Source of the DNA: Mycolicibacterium sp. YH-1
GTDB lineage: Bacteria > Actinomycetota > Actinomycetes > Mycobacteriales > Mycobacteriaceae
Reading direction: 5' to 3'
Assembly (NCBI RefSeq): GCF_022557175.1
Contig: NZ_CP092915.1
Location: 992,001 to 1,056,000, forward strand
Length of the DNA stretch: 64,000 nucleotides
In this document: positions 33,211-41,991 of the stretch, in pieces
Layout: every line of letters begins with the position of its first letter
Position numbering within the stretch: the first letter of the stretch is position 1
Notes under the pieces: generated by a model
The model's input: the letters and a program-made list of their open reading frames with translations, nothing else
Told to the model about the DNA's origin: nothing
The model's database searches: none
Program-made: the position numbers and the translations under genes

Positions 33211-34625
33211 TGGTGCGCCTGACCCGTGCGGTGTGGACGCAGCTGGCGATCCTGGCGACAGTCACCGTCATCGCCTGCGGCATCATGGCATTCGGATTCG
33301 TCAACGTGCCAGCCTTGCTCGGGATCGGCCGCTACCACGTGACGGTCGAGCTGCCCGCAACCGGAGGCCTGTACCCGACGTCCGTCGTGACCTACCGGGG
33401 CACCGAGATCGGCAGGGTCACCTCGATCGACGTAGCGCGGGACGGCGTGCGGGCCGCCCTGTTGCTCAACTCTGCGATCAAGGTGCCCTCTGACGTGACC
33501 GCTGCGGTGCACAGCCGCTCGGCGGTCGGCGAACAGTTTCTCGAGCTGACCCCCGCCCCTGACACGCCCGCCGGAGCGCCGAATCTGAGCGACGGCGACG
33601 TCATACCCGCGGGCAGGGTCCAGATTCCCGCCGATATCGGAAACCTGCTCGACGCCACCAACACTGCACTGCAGGCGATCCCGCAGGAGAATCTGCGAAC
33701 AGTGGTCGAGGAGGCGAGCAAGGCCGTCGCCGGTCTGGGGCCCGAGCTGTCTCGTATCGTCGACGGATCCACATCGCTGGCGGTCGAGGGTGCGGCGACC
33801 ATCGATCCCCTCGTGACATTGATCGACGAGTCGCCCGCCGTGCTGAGATCTCAGGTGCAGACCGCAGACTCGATCCAGACCTGGGCGCAGCGCATGGCCG
33901 CCATCACCGGTCAGCTCGAGGCCCGAGACGCGGCATTCGCCGGTCTGCTCGACCAGGGTGGCCCTGCGCTGAACGAGGGCCGGGCCCTGTTCGACCGGGT
34001 CGCCCCCGCCCTGCCGGTGCTGCTGGCCAACATGGTCAGCCTGGGTGACATCGCGATCACCTATCGCTCCGATATCGAGCAGCTCCTGGTGCTCTTCCCG
34101 CAGGGGACGGCGGTGATGTCGGCGATCGCGCTGGCGAACTCCGGCACCAAGCAGGACTACCGGGGCATCTACCTCGACTTCAACCTGAACCTCAACCTGC
34201 CGCCGCCGTGCAACACCGGATTCCTGCCGGTCTCCCAGCAGCGCTCGGCGGCGGTCACCGACGCCCCCGAACGGCCTGCAGGCGAGCTGTACTGCCGGGT
34301 GCCGCAGGACTCCACGCTGAATGTGCGTGGTGTGCGCAATATTCCATGCGAGGGAAATCCCGCCAAACGTGCGCCGACGGTCGAACTGTGTGAGAGCGAC
34401 GACCATTACGTTCCGCTGAACGACGGATGGAACTGGAAGGGCGACCCGAACGCGACGCTGTCGGGTCAACCCGTGCCCCAGGCGCCGCCGGCCGTTTCCG
34501 CAGTGCCGTATGACCCCGCAACCGGAACGTACATCGGACCGGACGGGCAGACCCACACCCAGGGCGATCTCGCCCACCCCGGACACGAGACGTGGCAGTC
34601 GATGCTGGTGCCGCCGGGACGGTAG
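33210..34625 (+). CDS. mceF: MCE-family protein MceF
   Basis: The protein has 471 residues from ATG at 33210, sharing its A with the mceE TGA. The N-terminal helix (QLAILATVTVIACGIMAFGF) leads to the MCE domain (GLYPTSVVTYRGTEIGRVTS), the helical region (LLDATNTALQAIPQENLRTV) and a C-terminal domain with several Cys (PPPCNTGFLP, LYCRVPQDS, IPCEGNPAK, ELCESDDHY) followed by a Pro-rich GQTHTQGDLA end. It is the last gene; no mce-associated (Mas) genes follow, and the convergent zwf gene ends seven bases later. Confidence 0.95.
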   Translation: MVRLTRAVWTQLAILATVTVIACGIMAFGFVNVPALLGIGRYHVTVELPATGGLYPTSVVTYRGTEIGRVTSIDVARDGVRAALLLNSAIKVPSDVTAAVHSRSAVGEQFLELTPAPDTPAGAPNLSDGDVIPAGRVQIPADIGNLLDATNTALQAIPQENLRTVVEEASKAVAGLGPELSRIVDGSTSLAVEGAATIDPLVTLIDESPAVLRSQVQTADSIQTWAQRMAAITGQLEARDAAFAGLLDQGGPALNEGRALFDRVAPALPVLLANMVSLGDIAITYRSDIEQLLVLFPQGTAVMSAIALANSGTKQDYRGIYLDFNLNLNLPPPCNTGFLPVSQQRSAAVTDAPERPAGELYCRVPQDSTLNVRGVRNIPCEGNPAKRAPTVELCESDDHYVPLNDGWNWKGDPNATLSGQPVPQAPPAVSAVPYDPATGTYIGPDGQTHTQGDLAHPGHETWQSMLVPPGR

Positions 34626-34632
34626 GCGGGCG

Positions 34633-36147
34633 CTACTTCCTCTCGCGCCAGGCCCGCTCGAACGGTAGGCGCCACGCATTCGGCGCGATCAACTGGTGGA
34701 TGGCATTGGGTCCCCACGTGCCGGGTTGGTAGAGCTTGACCGGGGGCGGGTCCTCCAGGAGGTGTGTTGAACGTTCCCAGAGGGATTCGATGCCCTCGGC
34801 GGTGGTGAACAGCGTGTGGTCACCGCGCATCGCATCCAGGATCAGGCGCTCGTAGGCCTCCAGCACGTCGCCGAGCTCCTCGGTCTCCTGGGTCGAGAAC
34901 TGCATCGACATCTTGTCGAGCCGCATGCCTGGCCCCGGTCGCTTGCCGTAGAACGACAATGACACCTTGGATGCGTCGGCGAGGTCGAATGTCAGGTGGT
35001 CGGGACCCTCGGCGCCGACGCCCGAGCCGGCCGGGAACATGGTGCGCGGTGCCTCCTTGAAGGCGATCGAGATGATCCGCATGCCCTCGGCCATCCTCTT
35101 GCCGGTGCGCAGGTAGATGGGCACGCCCGCCCACCGCCAGTTGTCGATTCCGACCTTGAGCGCAATGAAGGTCTCGGTGTCGGAATCCCTTGCGACACCG
35201 TCCTCGTCGCGGTACCCGGTGTACTGTCCGCGAACGACGTCGGCGCACCGGATCGGCAGCATCGAGCGGAAGACCTTGTTCTTCTCCTCGCTGATGGCGC
35301 GCGGTTCCAGCGCAGTCGGCGGCTCCATCACCACGAATGCCATCACCTGCAGCAGGTGCGTGACCACCATGTCCTTGTAGGCGCCGGTGCTCTCGTAGAA
35401 GTTGGCGCGCTGGTCCAGGCCGAGGGTCTCCGGGATGTCGATCTGGATGTGATCGATGAAGTTGCGGTTCCAGATCGGCTCGAACAGCCCGTTGGCGAAG
35501 CGGAACGCCAGGATGTTCTGCGCGGCCTCCTTGCCCAGGAAGTGATCGATGCGGAAGATCTGCCGCTCGCGGAACGTGTCGTGCACGAAGTCGTTCAGTT
35601 CGATGGCACTTGCCAGGTCGGTGCCGAACGGCTTCTCCATCACCACCCGGGAACGTTCGACCAGACCGGCGTCGCGCAGCATGGCTATGACGGCACGGGC
35701 AGCCTTGGGTGGCACCGAAAGATAGTGCAGCCGTTGCGTGTCCGGTCCCAGCTGCGCCTCGGCGGCCGCGACGGCCTCGGCAAGGGCCTCTGGCCCGGCG
35801 CCCTGCGGCACGTAGGTGATGCGACTGGCGAAGCTCTGCCACTGCTCGTCGGTCAGCTTGTGCGTGCTGAACGCGTCGACCGCCTCCTTGGTCAGCGCGC
35901 GGAACTCGTCGTCGGTGAGGTCCTCCAGCGATGTGCCCACGACGCGGATCTTCGGGGCCAGGGAGGACAGGACGAGATAGGCCATACCCGGCAGCAACTT
36001 GCGCTTCGCCAAGTCGCCGGTCGCGCCGAAGAGGACTATTACGTGCGGCGCCAGCGCTGCCTCGTCGTGGCGGTGCGGGCGTGCGCCCGGTGCGGGGTAG
36101 GCGATGGTCTGCGGATTGTCCGGCTGGTCTCTCGTCTCTGCTGCCAC
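34633..36147 (-). CDS. zwf: Glucose-6-phosphate 1-dehydrogenase
   Basis: This enzyme catalyses the first step of the oxidative pentose phosphate pathway. Seen are the NADP-binding HVIVLFGATGDLAKRKLLPG, the active-site signature FRIDHFLGKEAAQN and RTGKRMAEG. The length of about 504 residues is normal. GTG at 36147 (VAAETRDQPDNPQ) has GGAAG ten bases upstream. GTG at 36183 adds 12 residues and leaves only 31 bases before the divergent SRPBCC gene. No opcA, tal or tkt lies beside it, so this may be an additional zwf copy rather than the one in the central pentose phosphate operon. Confidence 0.95.
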   Translation of the reverse strand: MAAETRDQPDNPQTIAYPAPGARPHRHDEAALAPHVIVLFGATGDLAKRKLLPGMAYLVLSSLAPKIRVVGTSLEDLTDDEFRALTKEAVDAFSTHKLTDEQWQSFASRITYVPQGAGPEALAEAVAAAEAQLGPDTQRLHYLSVPPKAARAVIAMLRDAGLVERSRVVMEKPFGTDLASAIELNDFVHDTFRERQIFRIDHFLGKEAAQNILAFRFANGLFEPIWNRNFIDHIQIDIPETLGLDQRANFYESTGAYKDMVVTHLLQVMAFVVMEPPTALEPRAISEEKNKVFRSMLPIRCADVVRGQYTGYRDEDGVARDSDTETFIALKVGIDNWRWAGVPIYLRTGKRMAEGMRIISIAFKEAPRTMFPAGSGVGAEGPDHLTFDLADASKVSLSFYGKRPGPGMRLDKMSMQFSTQETEELGDVLEAYERLILDAMRGDHTLFTTAEGIESLWERSTHLLEDPPPVKLYQPGTWGPNAIHQLIAPNAWRLPFERAWRERK

Positions 36148-36214
36148 GGAGTTGATGCTTCCACTCGCTGGTGAACTGCGCACGACACTGCGCAGACCCC
36201 GCTAATGTCGCGGC

Positions 36215-36655
36215 ATGGCAACCAGTGATTCGCGTGAAGTCGTCATTGAAGCTACGCCCGAGGAGATCCTGGACGTCATCGCCGACGTCGAAGCGACGCC
36301 GACGTGGTCACCGCAGTATCAGAAGGCGGAGATCCTCGAGCGCTACCCCGACGGGCGGCCGAAGCAGGTCGAGATGACGGTGAAGGCCGCAGGCCTGACC
36401 GACGTCATGGTGATCGAGTACACGTGGTCTGACAACGGCGTGACGTGGACCCTGGTGTCGTCCGGGCAGCTGAAGGCGCAGGACGCCGGCTACACACTGA
36501 CCCCGGACGGGGATAAGACGAAGGTCAAGTTCGACATGAAGATCGACCTGTCGATTCCGATGCCCGGCTTCATCCTGAAGCGCACGTTGAAGGGTGGGAT
36601 GGAGACCGCAACCGACGGTCTGCGCAAGCAGGTCCTGAAGGTCAAGAAGGGTTGA
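36215..36655 (+). CDS. SRPBCC-fold (polyketide cyclase/START-like) protein
   Basis: The protein has 146 residues with the helix-grip fold pattern REVVIEATPEEILDVIADVE, TPTWSPQYQKAEILERYPDG, then strands VMVIEYTWSDNGVTWTLVSS and a long C-terminal helix (MPGFILKRTLKGGMETATDG) that closes a hydrophobic cavity. It resembles Rv0854 in sequence type and position, immediately before far. Its stop overlaps the TTG start of the CoA-transferase gene, so the products are probably made together; a role in binding an acyl or sterol ligand is inferred. Confidence 0.88.
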   Translation: MATSDSREVVIEATPEEILDVIADVEATPTWSPQYQKAEILERYPDGRPKQVEMTVKAAGLTDVMVIEYTWSDNGVTWTLVSSGQLKAQDAGYTLTPDGDKTKVKFDMKIDLSIPMPGFILKRTLKGGMETATDGLRKQVLKVKKG

Positions 36656-37758
36656 GCACGGGACCCCTGGCGGGGGTGCGGGTCATCGAGCTCGGCGGTA
36701 TCGGACCGGGCCCGCACGCGGCCATGATCCTTGCCGACATGGGTGCCGACGTCGTGCGCGTGCGGCGACCCGATCCGGGCGAGCGAAGCGACGGGACGAA
36801 GAGACCGCTCAAGATGCCTGCCGAGAACCTCGACCTGCTGCACCGCGGCAAGCGCATCGTCGACCTCGACGTGAAGGCCGACCCGCAGGCGTTGCTCGAC
36901 CTGGCGGCGAAGGCCGATGTGCTGCTCGACTGCTTCCGGCCGGGCACGTGCGAACGGCTCGGCATCGGGCCCGACGACTGCGCGACGGTCAACCCGCGAC
37001 TGATCTTCGCGCGCATCACCGGATGGGGGCAGGACGGGCCGATGGCCACCACGGCAGGCCACGACATCAACTACCTGTCGCAGACCGGGGCGCTGAGTGC
37101 CATCGGCTACCGCGACCGACCACCCGTCGCGCCGCTGAATCTCGTCGCCGACTTCGGTGGTGGGTCGATGTTGGTGGTGCTCGGCATCGTCGCCGCCCTA
37201 TACGAGCGGGAACGCTCCGGCAGGGGACAGGTGATCGACGCCGCGATGGTCGACGGGGTCAGCATCCTGGCACAGATGATGTGGACCATGAAGGCGACCG
37301 GCTCGCTGAGGGATCAACGCGAGTCGTTCCTGCTCGACGGCGGCGCCCCGTTCTACCGCACCTACGAGTGCTCCGACGGCGGGTACATGGCCGTCGGGTC
37401 CATTGAGCCGCAGTTCTTCGCGCAACTGGTCAGTGGGCTGGGCCTGAGCGCCGATGAGGTGCCCAACCAGTCCGAGCTGGGCCGCTACGACGAGATGCAC
37501 AAGATCTTCGCCGAACGATTCGCGAGCAGGACGCGCGATGAGTGGACGGCGGTCTTCGCCGGTACCGATGCGTGTGTGACGCCCGTGCTCACCTGGACCG
37601 AGGCGGCGGTCAGCGAGCACCTGACGGCTCGCTCCACGATCGTGACGGAAGGCGGGGTCACGCAGGCCGCGCCCGCTCCCCGGTTCTCCCGCACGCCGTC
37701 CGGCCCCGCTGGCGCGCCGCCGCACGTGACCACCCCGATTGACCAGATCGGCTGGTGA
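36652..37758 (+). CDS. far: CaiB/BaiF-family CoA-transferase / acyl-CoA racemase (Far-like)
   Basis: The protein has 368 residues from TTG at 36652, overlapping the SRPBCC stop (TTGA). The class III CoA-transferase fold shows LAGVRVIELGGIGPGPHAAM, ILADMGADVVRVRRP, DVLLDCFRPGTCERLGIGP and the Asp-bearing AGHDINYLSQTGAL. ITGWGQDGP and GRGQVIDAAMVDG complete the signature. The His-Asp pair in GHD points to an alpha-methylacyl-CoA racemase-like activity on branched fatty acyl-CoA, as annotated for Rv0855 (far). Racemase and transferase members cannot be separated by eye. Confidence 0.92.
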   Translation: MSTGPLAGVRVIELGGIGPGPHAAMILADMGADVVRVRRPDPGERSDGTKRPLKMPAENLDLLHRGKRIVDLDVKADPQALLDLAAKADVLLDCFRPGTCERLGIGPDDCATVNPRLIFARITGWGQDGPMATTAGHDINYLSQTGALSAIGYRDRPPVAPLNLVADFGGGSMLVVLGIVAALYERERSGRGQVIDAAMVDGVSILAQMMWTMKATGSLRDQRESFLLDGGAPFYRTYECSDGGYMAVGSIEPQFFAQLVSGLGLSADEVPNQSELGRYDEMHKIFAERFASRTRDEWTAVFAGTDACVTPVLTWTEAAVSEHLTARSTIVTEGGVTQAAPAPRFSRTPSGPAGAPPHVTTPIDQIGW

Positions 37759-37818
37759 ATCTCGGTTAGCTGGGCGTACGGCCTGCGACTCGCCGGAGTA
37801 AGGACTAAAATTTGCTCT

Positions 37819-38256
37819 ATGGCAGTCAGAGCCAGCCGGGAAGTGGTGTTCGACGCATCACCCCACGCCATCCTCGATGCGCTGGCGGACATCGAGGAGG
37901 TGCCGTCGTGGTCGACGCTGCACCGGCACGCCGAAGTGCTCGACCGGCACCCAGACGGTCGGCCACACCACGTCAAGGCGACGCTGAAGATCATGGGCAT
38001 CACCGACAAGGAAGTGCTCGAGTACCACTGGGGTGACGACTGGGTGGTGTGGGACGCCGAGGACACGTTCCAGCAGCGGGGTCAGCACGGCGAGTACAAG
38101 CTGACCCGCGAGGGCGATCAGACGCGAGTACGGTTCGACCTCATCATCGACCTGGCCGCGCCAATCCCGGAGTTCCTCATCAAGCGCGCCAAGAAGCAGG
38201 TTCTCGACGTTGCCGTGGACCGGCTGCGATGCCGCGTGACGCGCAATCACGGGTAG
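37819..38256 (+). CDS. SRPBCC-fold protein (Rv0856/Rv0857-like)
   Basis: The protein has 145 residues and is a paralogue of the gene at 36215: REVVFDASPHAILDALADIE, then VPSWSTLHRHAEVLDRHPDG, ITDKEVLEYHWGDDWVVWDA and a C-terminal helix (PEFLIKRAKKQVLDVAVDRL). In M. tuberculosis two such genes follow far; only one is present here. The ligand is unknown. Confidence 0.87.
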   Translation: MAVRASREVVFDASPHAILDALADIEEVPSWSTLHRHAEVLDRHPDGRPHHVKATLKIMGITDKEVLEYHWGDDWVVWDAEDTFQQRGQHGEYKLTREGDQTRVRFDLIIDLAAPIPEFLIKRAKKQVLDVAVDRLRCRVTRNHG

Positions 38257-38312
38257 CTGCCGGTCAGACTCGTGGTGATCCGAAGGGAATGCGTCCGTAG
38301 CCGCGCGCGGTT

Positions 38313-39236
38313 GTGAGCGATATGCCCATCGGAGTAGTGCTCTTGCCAGATCCTCGTGCCCACAACCATGTCGACGACGTCGTCGAGCAGGCCCGTGGGG
38401 CCTTCGACACAGGCGTCCGGCAGATTTGGCTGGCCCAGCAGTTCGACCACGACGCCATCGCGCTGGCCGGGCTTGTCGGCGCGGCCGTACCCGACCTCGG
38501 TGTGGGGACGTCGGTCGTGCCGATCAACCCGCGACACCCGCTGATCGTGGCGTCGCTGGCGCAGACCGCGCAGGCGGCATCGCACGGAAACTTCAGCCTC
38601 GGGCTGGGTCTCGGCGCGCACGCCCCCGAGCAGACCGCCTTCGGTACCGCGTGGCCCAACACCATCGACCGACTGCGCGAACACCTGCAGATCCTGCGAT
38701 CGATATTCGACACGGGTGCCGTCGACTTCCACGGGAACGAGTTCACCGCAAGCCCGGAGTGGCCCGTCACGGTGCCGGGCGGAAACCCAATCCCGGTGTA
38801 CGTCGCAGCCATGGGGCCCAAGGCTTTACGCGTGACCGGCGAGCTGGCCGACGGCACGCTGCCGTTCCTTGCCGGCCCGCGCACCATCGAGGAGCTCATT
38901 GTGCCGACGATCACCGAGGCGGCGGCCGCGGCCGGACGTCCCGCGCCGAGGGTCATCGCCATGGTTCCGGTTCTGGTCACCGACGACGTCGACGGGGGTC
39001 GTGACGTTGCGGCCGAGCAGCTGGCGTTCTACGGGACGATCCCGTCCTACCAGAAGGTCATCGCCCGCGAGGGTGTTGGCTCCGTCGCCGACTTGGCCGC
39101 GGTGGGTGACGCGGAATCCGTTCTGCGACAGTTACGTCGCTACCTCGACGCCGGCGCGACCGATGTCGTGCTGAGCCCGCTGCGTGGTGTCGACGCGGAT
39201 CCGCGCCCGCTCTGGGAAGCCGCCGCGGCGATCTGA
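38313..39236 (+). CDS. LLM-class F420-dependent oxidoreductase
   Basis: The protein has 307 residues with a luciferase-like TIM barrel: GVRQIWLAQQFDHDAIALAG, LGVGTSVVPINPRHPLIVAS, NFSLGLGLGAHAPEQTAFGT, RLREHLQILRSIF and PVYVAAMGPKALRVTGELAD. It fits the TIGR03564-type subgroup of putative F420-dependent enzymes. GTG at 38313. It is the first gene after the conserved far block and the first not in the M. tuberculosis order. The substrate is unknown, and it may or may not belong with the amine cassette that follows on the opposite strand. Confidence 0.88.
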   Translation: MSDMPIGVVLLPDPRAHNHVDDVVEQARGAFDTGVRQIWLAQQFDHDAIALAGLVGAAVPDLGVGTSVVPINPRHPLIVASLAQTAQAASHGNFSLGLGLGAHAPEQTAFGTAWPNTIDRLREHLQILRSIFDTGAVDFHGNEFTASPEWPVTVPGGNPIPVYVAAMGPKALRVTGELADGTLPFLAGPRTIEELIVPTITEAAAAAGRPAPRVIAMVPVLVTDDVDGGRDVAAEQLAFYGTIPSYQKVIAREGVGSVADLAAVGDAESVLRQLRRYLDAGATDVVLSPLRGVDADPRPLWEAAAAI

Positions 39237-39238
39237 GG

Positions 39239-40606
39239 TCACGGCATCAGGATGGGCGTGACGTCCAGCCCCAGTGCGGCGCTGGCGTGCATGACCACGT
39301 CGTCGACACCGGCACGATCGTGTATTGCCCGGTAGGCCAGCCAGAATGCCGGATCCGGCACCGAGGCTGCCGAGAGTCGTGCCGCGAGTGCCTCGATGAG
39401 CGCGACAGTGGCGGCCTTGGTGCTGTACTCCAGGACCAGGCATGGTTTCGTGTTGATCTGATCAAACGATGCCAGCCCGTCGATCAGGTAGCCGCCGTCC
39501 AGGTCGGCCTGTTCCACCCGAATCGGAACCAGGTGCTTGGTCCCGGAGATGGCCCGGCGCGGTTCGGCTTCAGCCGGCTTGTCATGTTCGGGCGGGTTTG
39601 CGCGCACCGCATCGAACGGGTCCGTTCGTGACCCGAGGTTCTTCAGGAGCAGCGGTGTGATGCTCAGCCGCGGATGTTCAGCGGGGGAGGCCACTCTGCG
39701 CCGGTGCTCTCCGGCCAGGTGCAGTACGTCGGAGTCCGACACCGCGGAGGTCTCGTTGTCGCGCAACAGCTTCGGCCGGGTACTTCGGCGGTACTCCGTC
39801 GGTGTCTGATGAAACCAGTCGACGAAGCTGCGGGTGAAGTACTTGAGATCGGAGAAGCCGCTGGCCGCCGAGATCTCCAGCACGGTGGCATCGGTCGCCA
39901 GCAGCATGCGTTCGGCCGCGGCGACCCGCAAGAACACGAGCAGATCGCGCAAGCTGATCGAGGACACCTCCTTGACCAGGTGGGACACATACGACTTGGA
40001 GTAATGCTGCTGCGCGGCAATGAGATCCAGAACATCACGCTGGTTCGCGTGCTCGACGAGATGGCGGAAGATGGTCAGGAACTTCTCGCGACGGCTGGTG
40101 TTGATGGGGGCGTCACGGTTGTAGTAGTGCTCCAGTGAGTACCCGCCACACAGCAGGCGGATCAGCTCGTCGCATCTGATGCGTGAAGCGGGCGTCCTGC
40201 CGCGCTCCGACGTGGTCGCCGCGTCCTCGATGAGGCCGAGAAGCAGGCCGCGCAGCAGGGCTTCCTGCCCGCGCCAGCGAGCGAGGTCGAACGACTCACA
40301 TGCGAAGACGATGTGCTCCACGAACGGGTCGACGTCGGCGAACGCGGCCAGGTCGAAGTGCAGGACGGCTGTGACGTTGTCGGACGATCCCTCGAGGTAG
40401 TGCGGGTCGCGTCGGTTGATCACCGCGTAATCGCCTGGCTCCAGGTCGAACGCCTCGCAACTGACCTGTACGTGCAGCTGACCACGCAGCACGTACACGA
40501 TCTCGACTGCGTTCGGGTGCATGTGCATGTTCGTGGCGCGGATCGCCAGCATGTCGGCGTGCATCGGGGATCCCGGTTCGAACTCGACCGCCGCTTGAAA
40601 CATCAC
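39239..40606 (-). CDS. AraC-family regulator with cupin N-terminus and an extra C-terminal domain
   Basis: The protein has 455 residues, about 150 longer than usual. The cupin domain at about 25-110 (ATNMHMHPNAVEIVYVLRGQ, CEAFDLEPGDYAVINRRDPH) would sense the effector. The AraC helix-turn-helix pair lies at about 190-290 (HYSKSYVSHLVKEVSSISLR, ISAASGFSDLKYFTRSFVDW, FHQTPTEYRR). An unrecognised domain follows to the end (HLVPIRVEQADLDGGYLIDG, FWLAYRAIHDRAGVDDVVMH). GTG 40606 and ATG 40603 are adjacent starts. It lies immediately downstream of the amidohydrolase gene, on the same strand, with a 62-base gap, so it probably controls that cassette. Confidence 0.9.
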   Translation of the reverse strand: MMFQAAVEFEPGSPMHADMLAIRATNMHMHPNAVEIVYVLRGQLHVQVSCEAFDLEPGDYAVINRRDPHYLEGSSDNVTAVLHFDLAAFADVDPFVEHIVFACESFDLARWRGQEALLRGLLLGLIEDAATTSERGRTPASRIRCDELIRLLCGGYSLEHYYNRDAPINTSRREKFLTIFRHLVEHANQRDVLDLIAAQQHYSKSYVSHLVKEVSSISLRDLLVFLRVAAAERMLLATDATVLEISAASGFSDLKYFTRSFVDWFHQTPTEYRRSTRPKLLRDNETSAVSDSDVLHLAGEHRRRVASPAEHPRLSITPLLLKNLGSRTDPFDAVRANPPEHDKPAEAEPRRAISGTKHLVPIRVEQADLDGGYLIDGLASFDQINTKPCLVLEYSTKAATVALIEALAARLSAASVPDPAFWLAYRAIHDRAGVDDVVMHASAALGLDVTPILMP

Positions 40607-40668
40607 CCCGCCGCCCGTGTGGAGGCCTCCCGGCCTGCGGCGCCCAGCCTAGTGGGCCGGTTGGTGGG

Positions 40669-41991
40669 CTACCAAGCGAACAGACCGTCCTTAACCGTGA
40701 GCTTGCCATCGCAGAACGTGAGGTAGATGTTGTTGACGTCGTAGATGACCATCGGATCCTGCGTCGGGTCCTGGCGCAGCACCAACAGGTCGGCGAGCTT
40801 GCCCGGCTCGACGGTGCCGATCAGGTGCGACATGCCGACGGCCTGCGATCCCACGTGTGTCGCGGCGGTGATCGCCTCGCTGGTTGTCATGCCGTACTCG
40901 ACCAGTGCGCGGAACTCCAGTGCGCTGTACTCGCCGTACTTGGTGAGCGGCTCGTACACGGTGTCGGAGCCGAGTGCGATCTTCACGCCCATCGCCTTGG
41001 CGGTCTGGAAGCTCTGCACGGCCTGGCTGCTGTACTGGTGGCCGAACGCCTCGTCGTGTGTGTCGTACAGGTCGCGGTAGAGGAACGCGTCCGGGCGCGG
41101 TTTGGGTTGCGCGGCATCGCCGACCGGAACGAAGTCGCGATACCAGTTGACGATGAGCTGGAGGGTCGGCACCAGGATCGTGCCGTTGCGCGCCATCTTG
41201 GCCGCCAACTCCTCGTCGATGTCCTCACCGTGCTCGATGGTGTCGCACCCGGCATCGACCGCCATGTTGATGGCTTCGCGGTTCTCGGCGTGGCACATCA
41301 CGATCGTGCCCTTCTGCCGGTGCGCCTCCTCGACGCAGGCCCGCAGTTCCTCGAATGAGTAGTGCACGTCGGCATTGCGGTCGTGCGGCCAGTTGTCGCC
41401 GCCGCTGGCGAAGACCTTGATCGCGTCGGCGCCCTCCCGCAACAGCAGGCGCACCGACTTGACGATCTCGTCGCAGCCGTCGGCCATGATGCCCCAGACG
41501 CCGTTCTCCTGGACGTAGTCGTGCGTGAACTGATGCAGATCGGCATGCCCACCGGTGCGGGTCAGCCCCGGACCGCACGCAATGACCTTCGGGCCGGGTA
41601 TCTGCTGCTCGAAGAAGAGCCGCTTGAGGTAGAGGCCGTTCCAGGACACATCGCGGGCGGTGGTGACACCGCGTTTGAGCAGCTGCTGCGCCTCGTAGAC
41701 CGAGCGCACCGCCCGCATCAGCTTGGGCTCGGCGATAACGCCGATCTCCTGGTCGTCGATCTGCGCCCGCCCACCCGACAGGTGGACGTGCGCGTCGATC
41801 AGGCCCGGCATGACGTAGTGGCCGTCCAGGTCGAGTTCCTGTACATCACCGGTGCGCCGATACTGCGACATCGGCAGCACGGCATCGATGCGTCCCCGCC
41901 GGACGATGACGGCCTGACCGTCGACGGGCGGTCCGCCGTAGCCGTCCACGACGCTGACCGAGGTGAGGGCGAAGTTGTCTGCCACCTTCAT
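40669..41991 (-). CDS. Metal-dependent amidohydrolase (imidazolonepropionase/prolidase-like)
   Basis: The protein has 440 residues from ATG at 41991, which overlaps the stop of the permease gene (ATGA); the much longer open frame upstream only shadows the permease. Metal ligands are seen in GLIDAHVHLSGG (HxH), GADAIKVFASGGDNWPHD (Lys region), IVMCHAENREA, CDTIEHGEDID and IALGSDTVYEPLTKYG (Asp). GTVEPGKLADLLVLRQDP is the standard end. Such enzymes hydrolyse C-N bonds in cyclic or linear amides. Coupling to a PuuP-like permease suggests it acts on the imported amine or its derivative. Confidence 0.92.
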   Translation of the reverse strand: MKVADNFALTSVSVVDGYGGPPVDGQAVIVRRGRIDAVLPMSQYRRTGDVQELDLDGHYVMPGLIDAHVHLSGGRAQIDDQEIGVIAEPKLMRAVRSVYEAQQLLKRGVTTARDVSWNGLYLKRLFFEQQIPGPKVIACGPGLTRTGGHADLHQFTHDYVQENGVWGIMADGCDEIVKSVRLLLREGADAIKVFASGGDNWPHDRNADVHYSFEELRACVEEAHRQKGTIVMCHAENREAINMAVDAGCDTIEHGEDIDEELAAKMARNGTILVPTLQLIVNWYRDFVPVGDAAQPKPRPDAFLYRDLYDTHDEAFGHQYSSQAVQSFQTAKAMGVKIALGSDTVYEPLTKYGEYSALEFRALVEYGMTTSEAITAATHVGSQAVGMSHLIGTVEPGKLADLLVLRQDPTQDPMVIYDVNNIYLTFCDGKLTVKDGLFAW

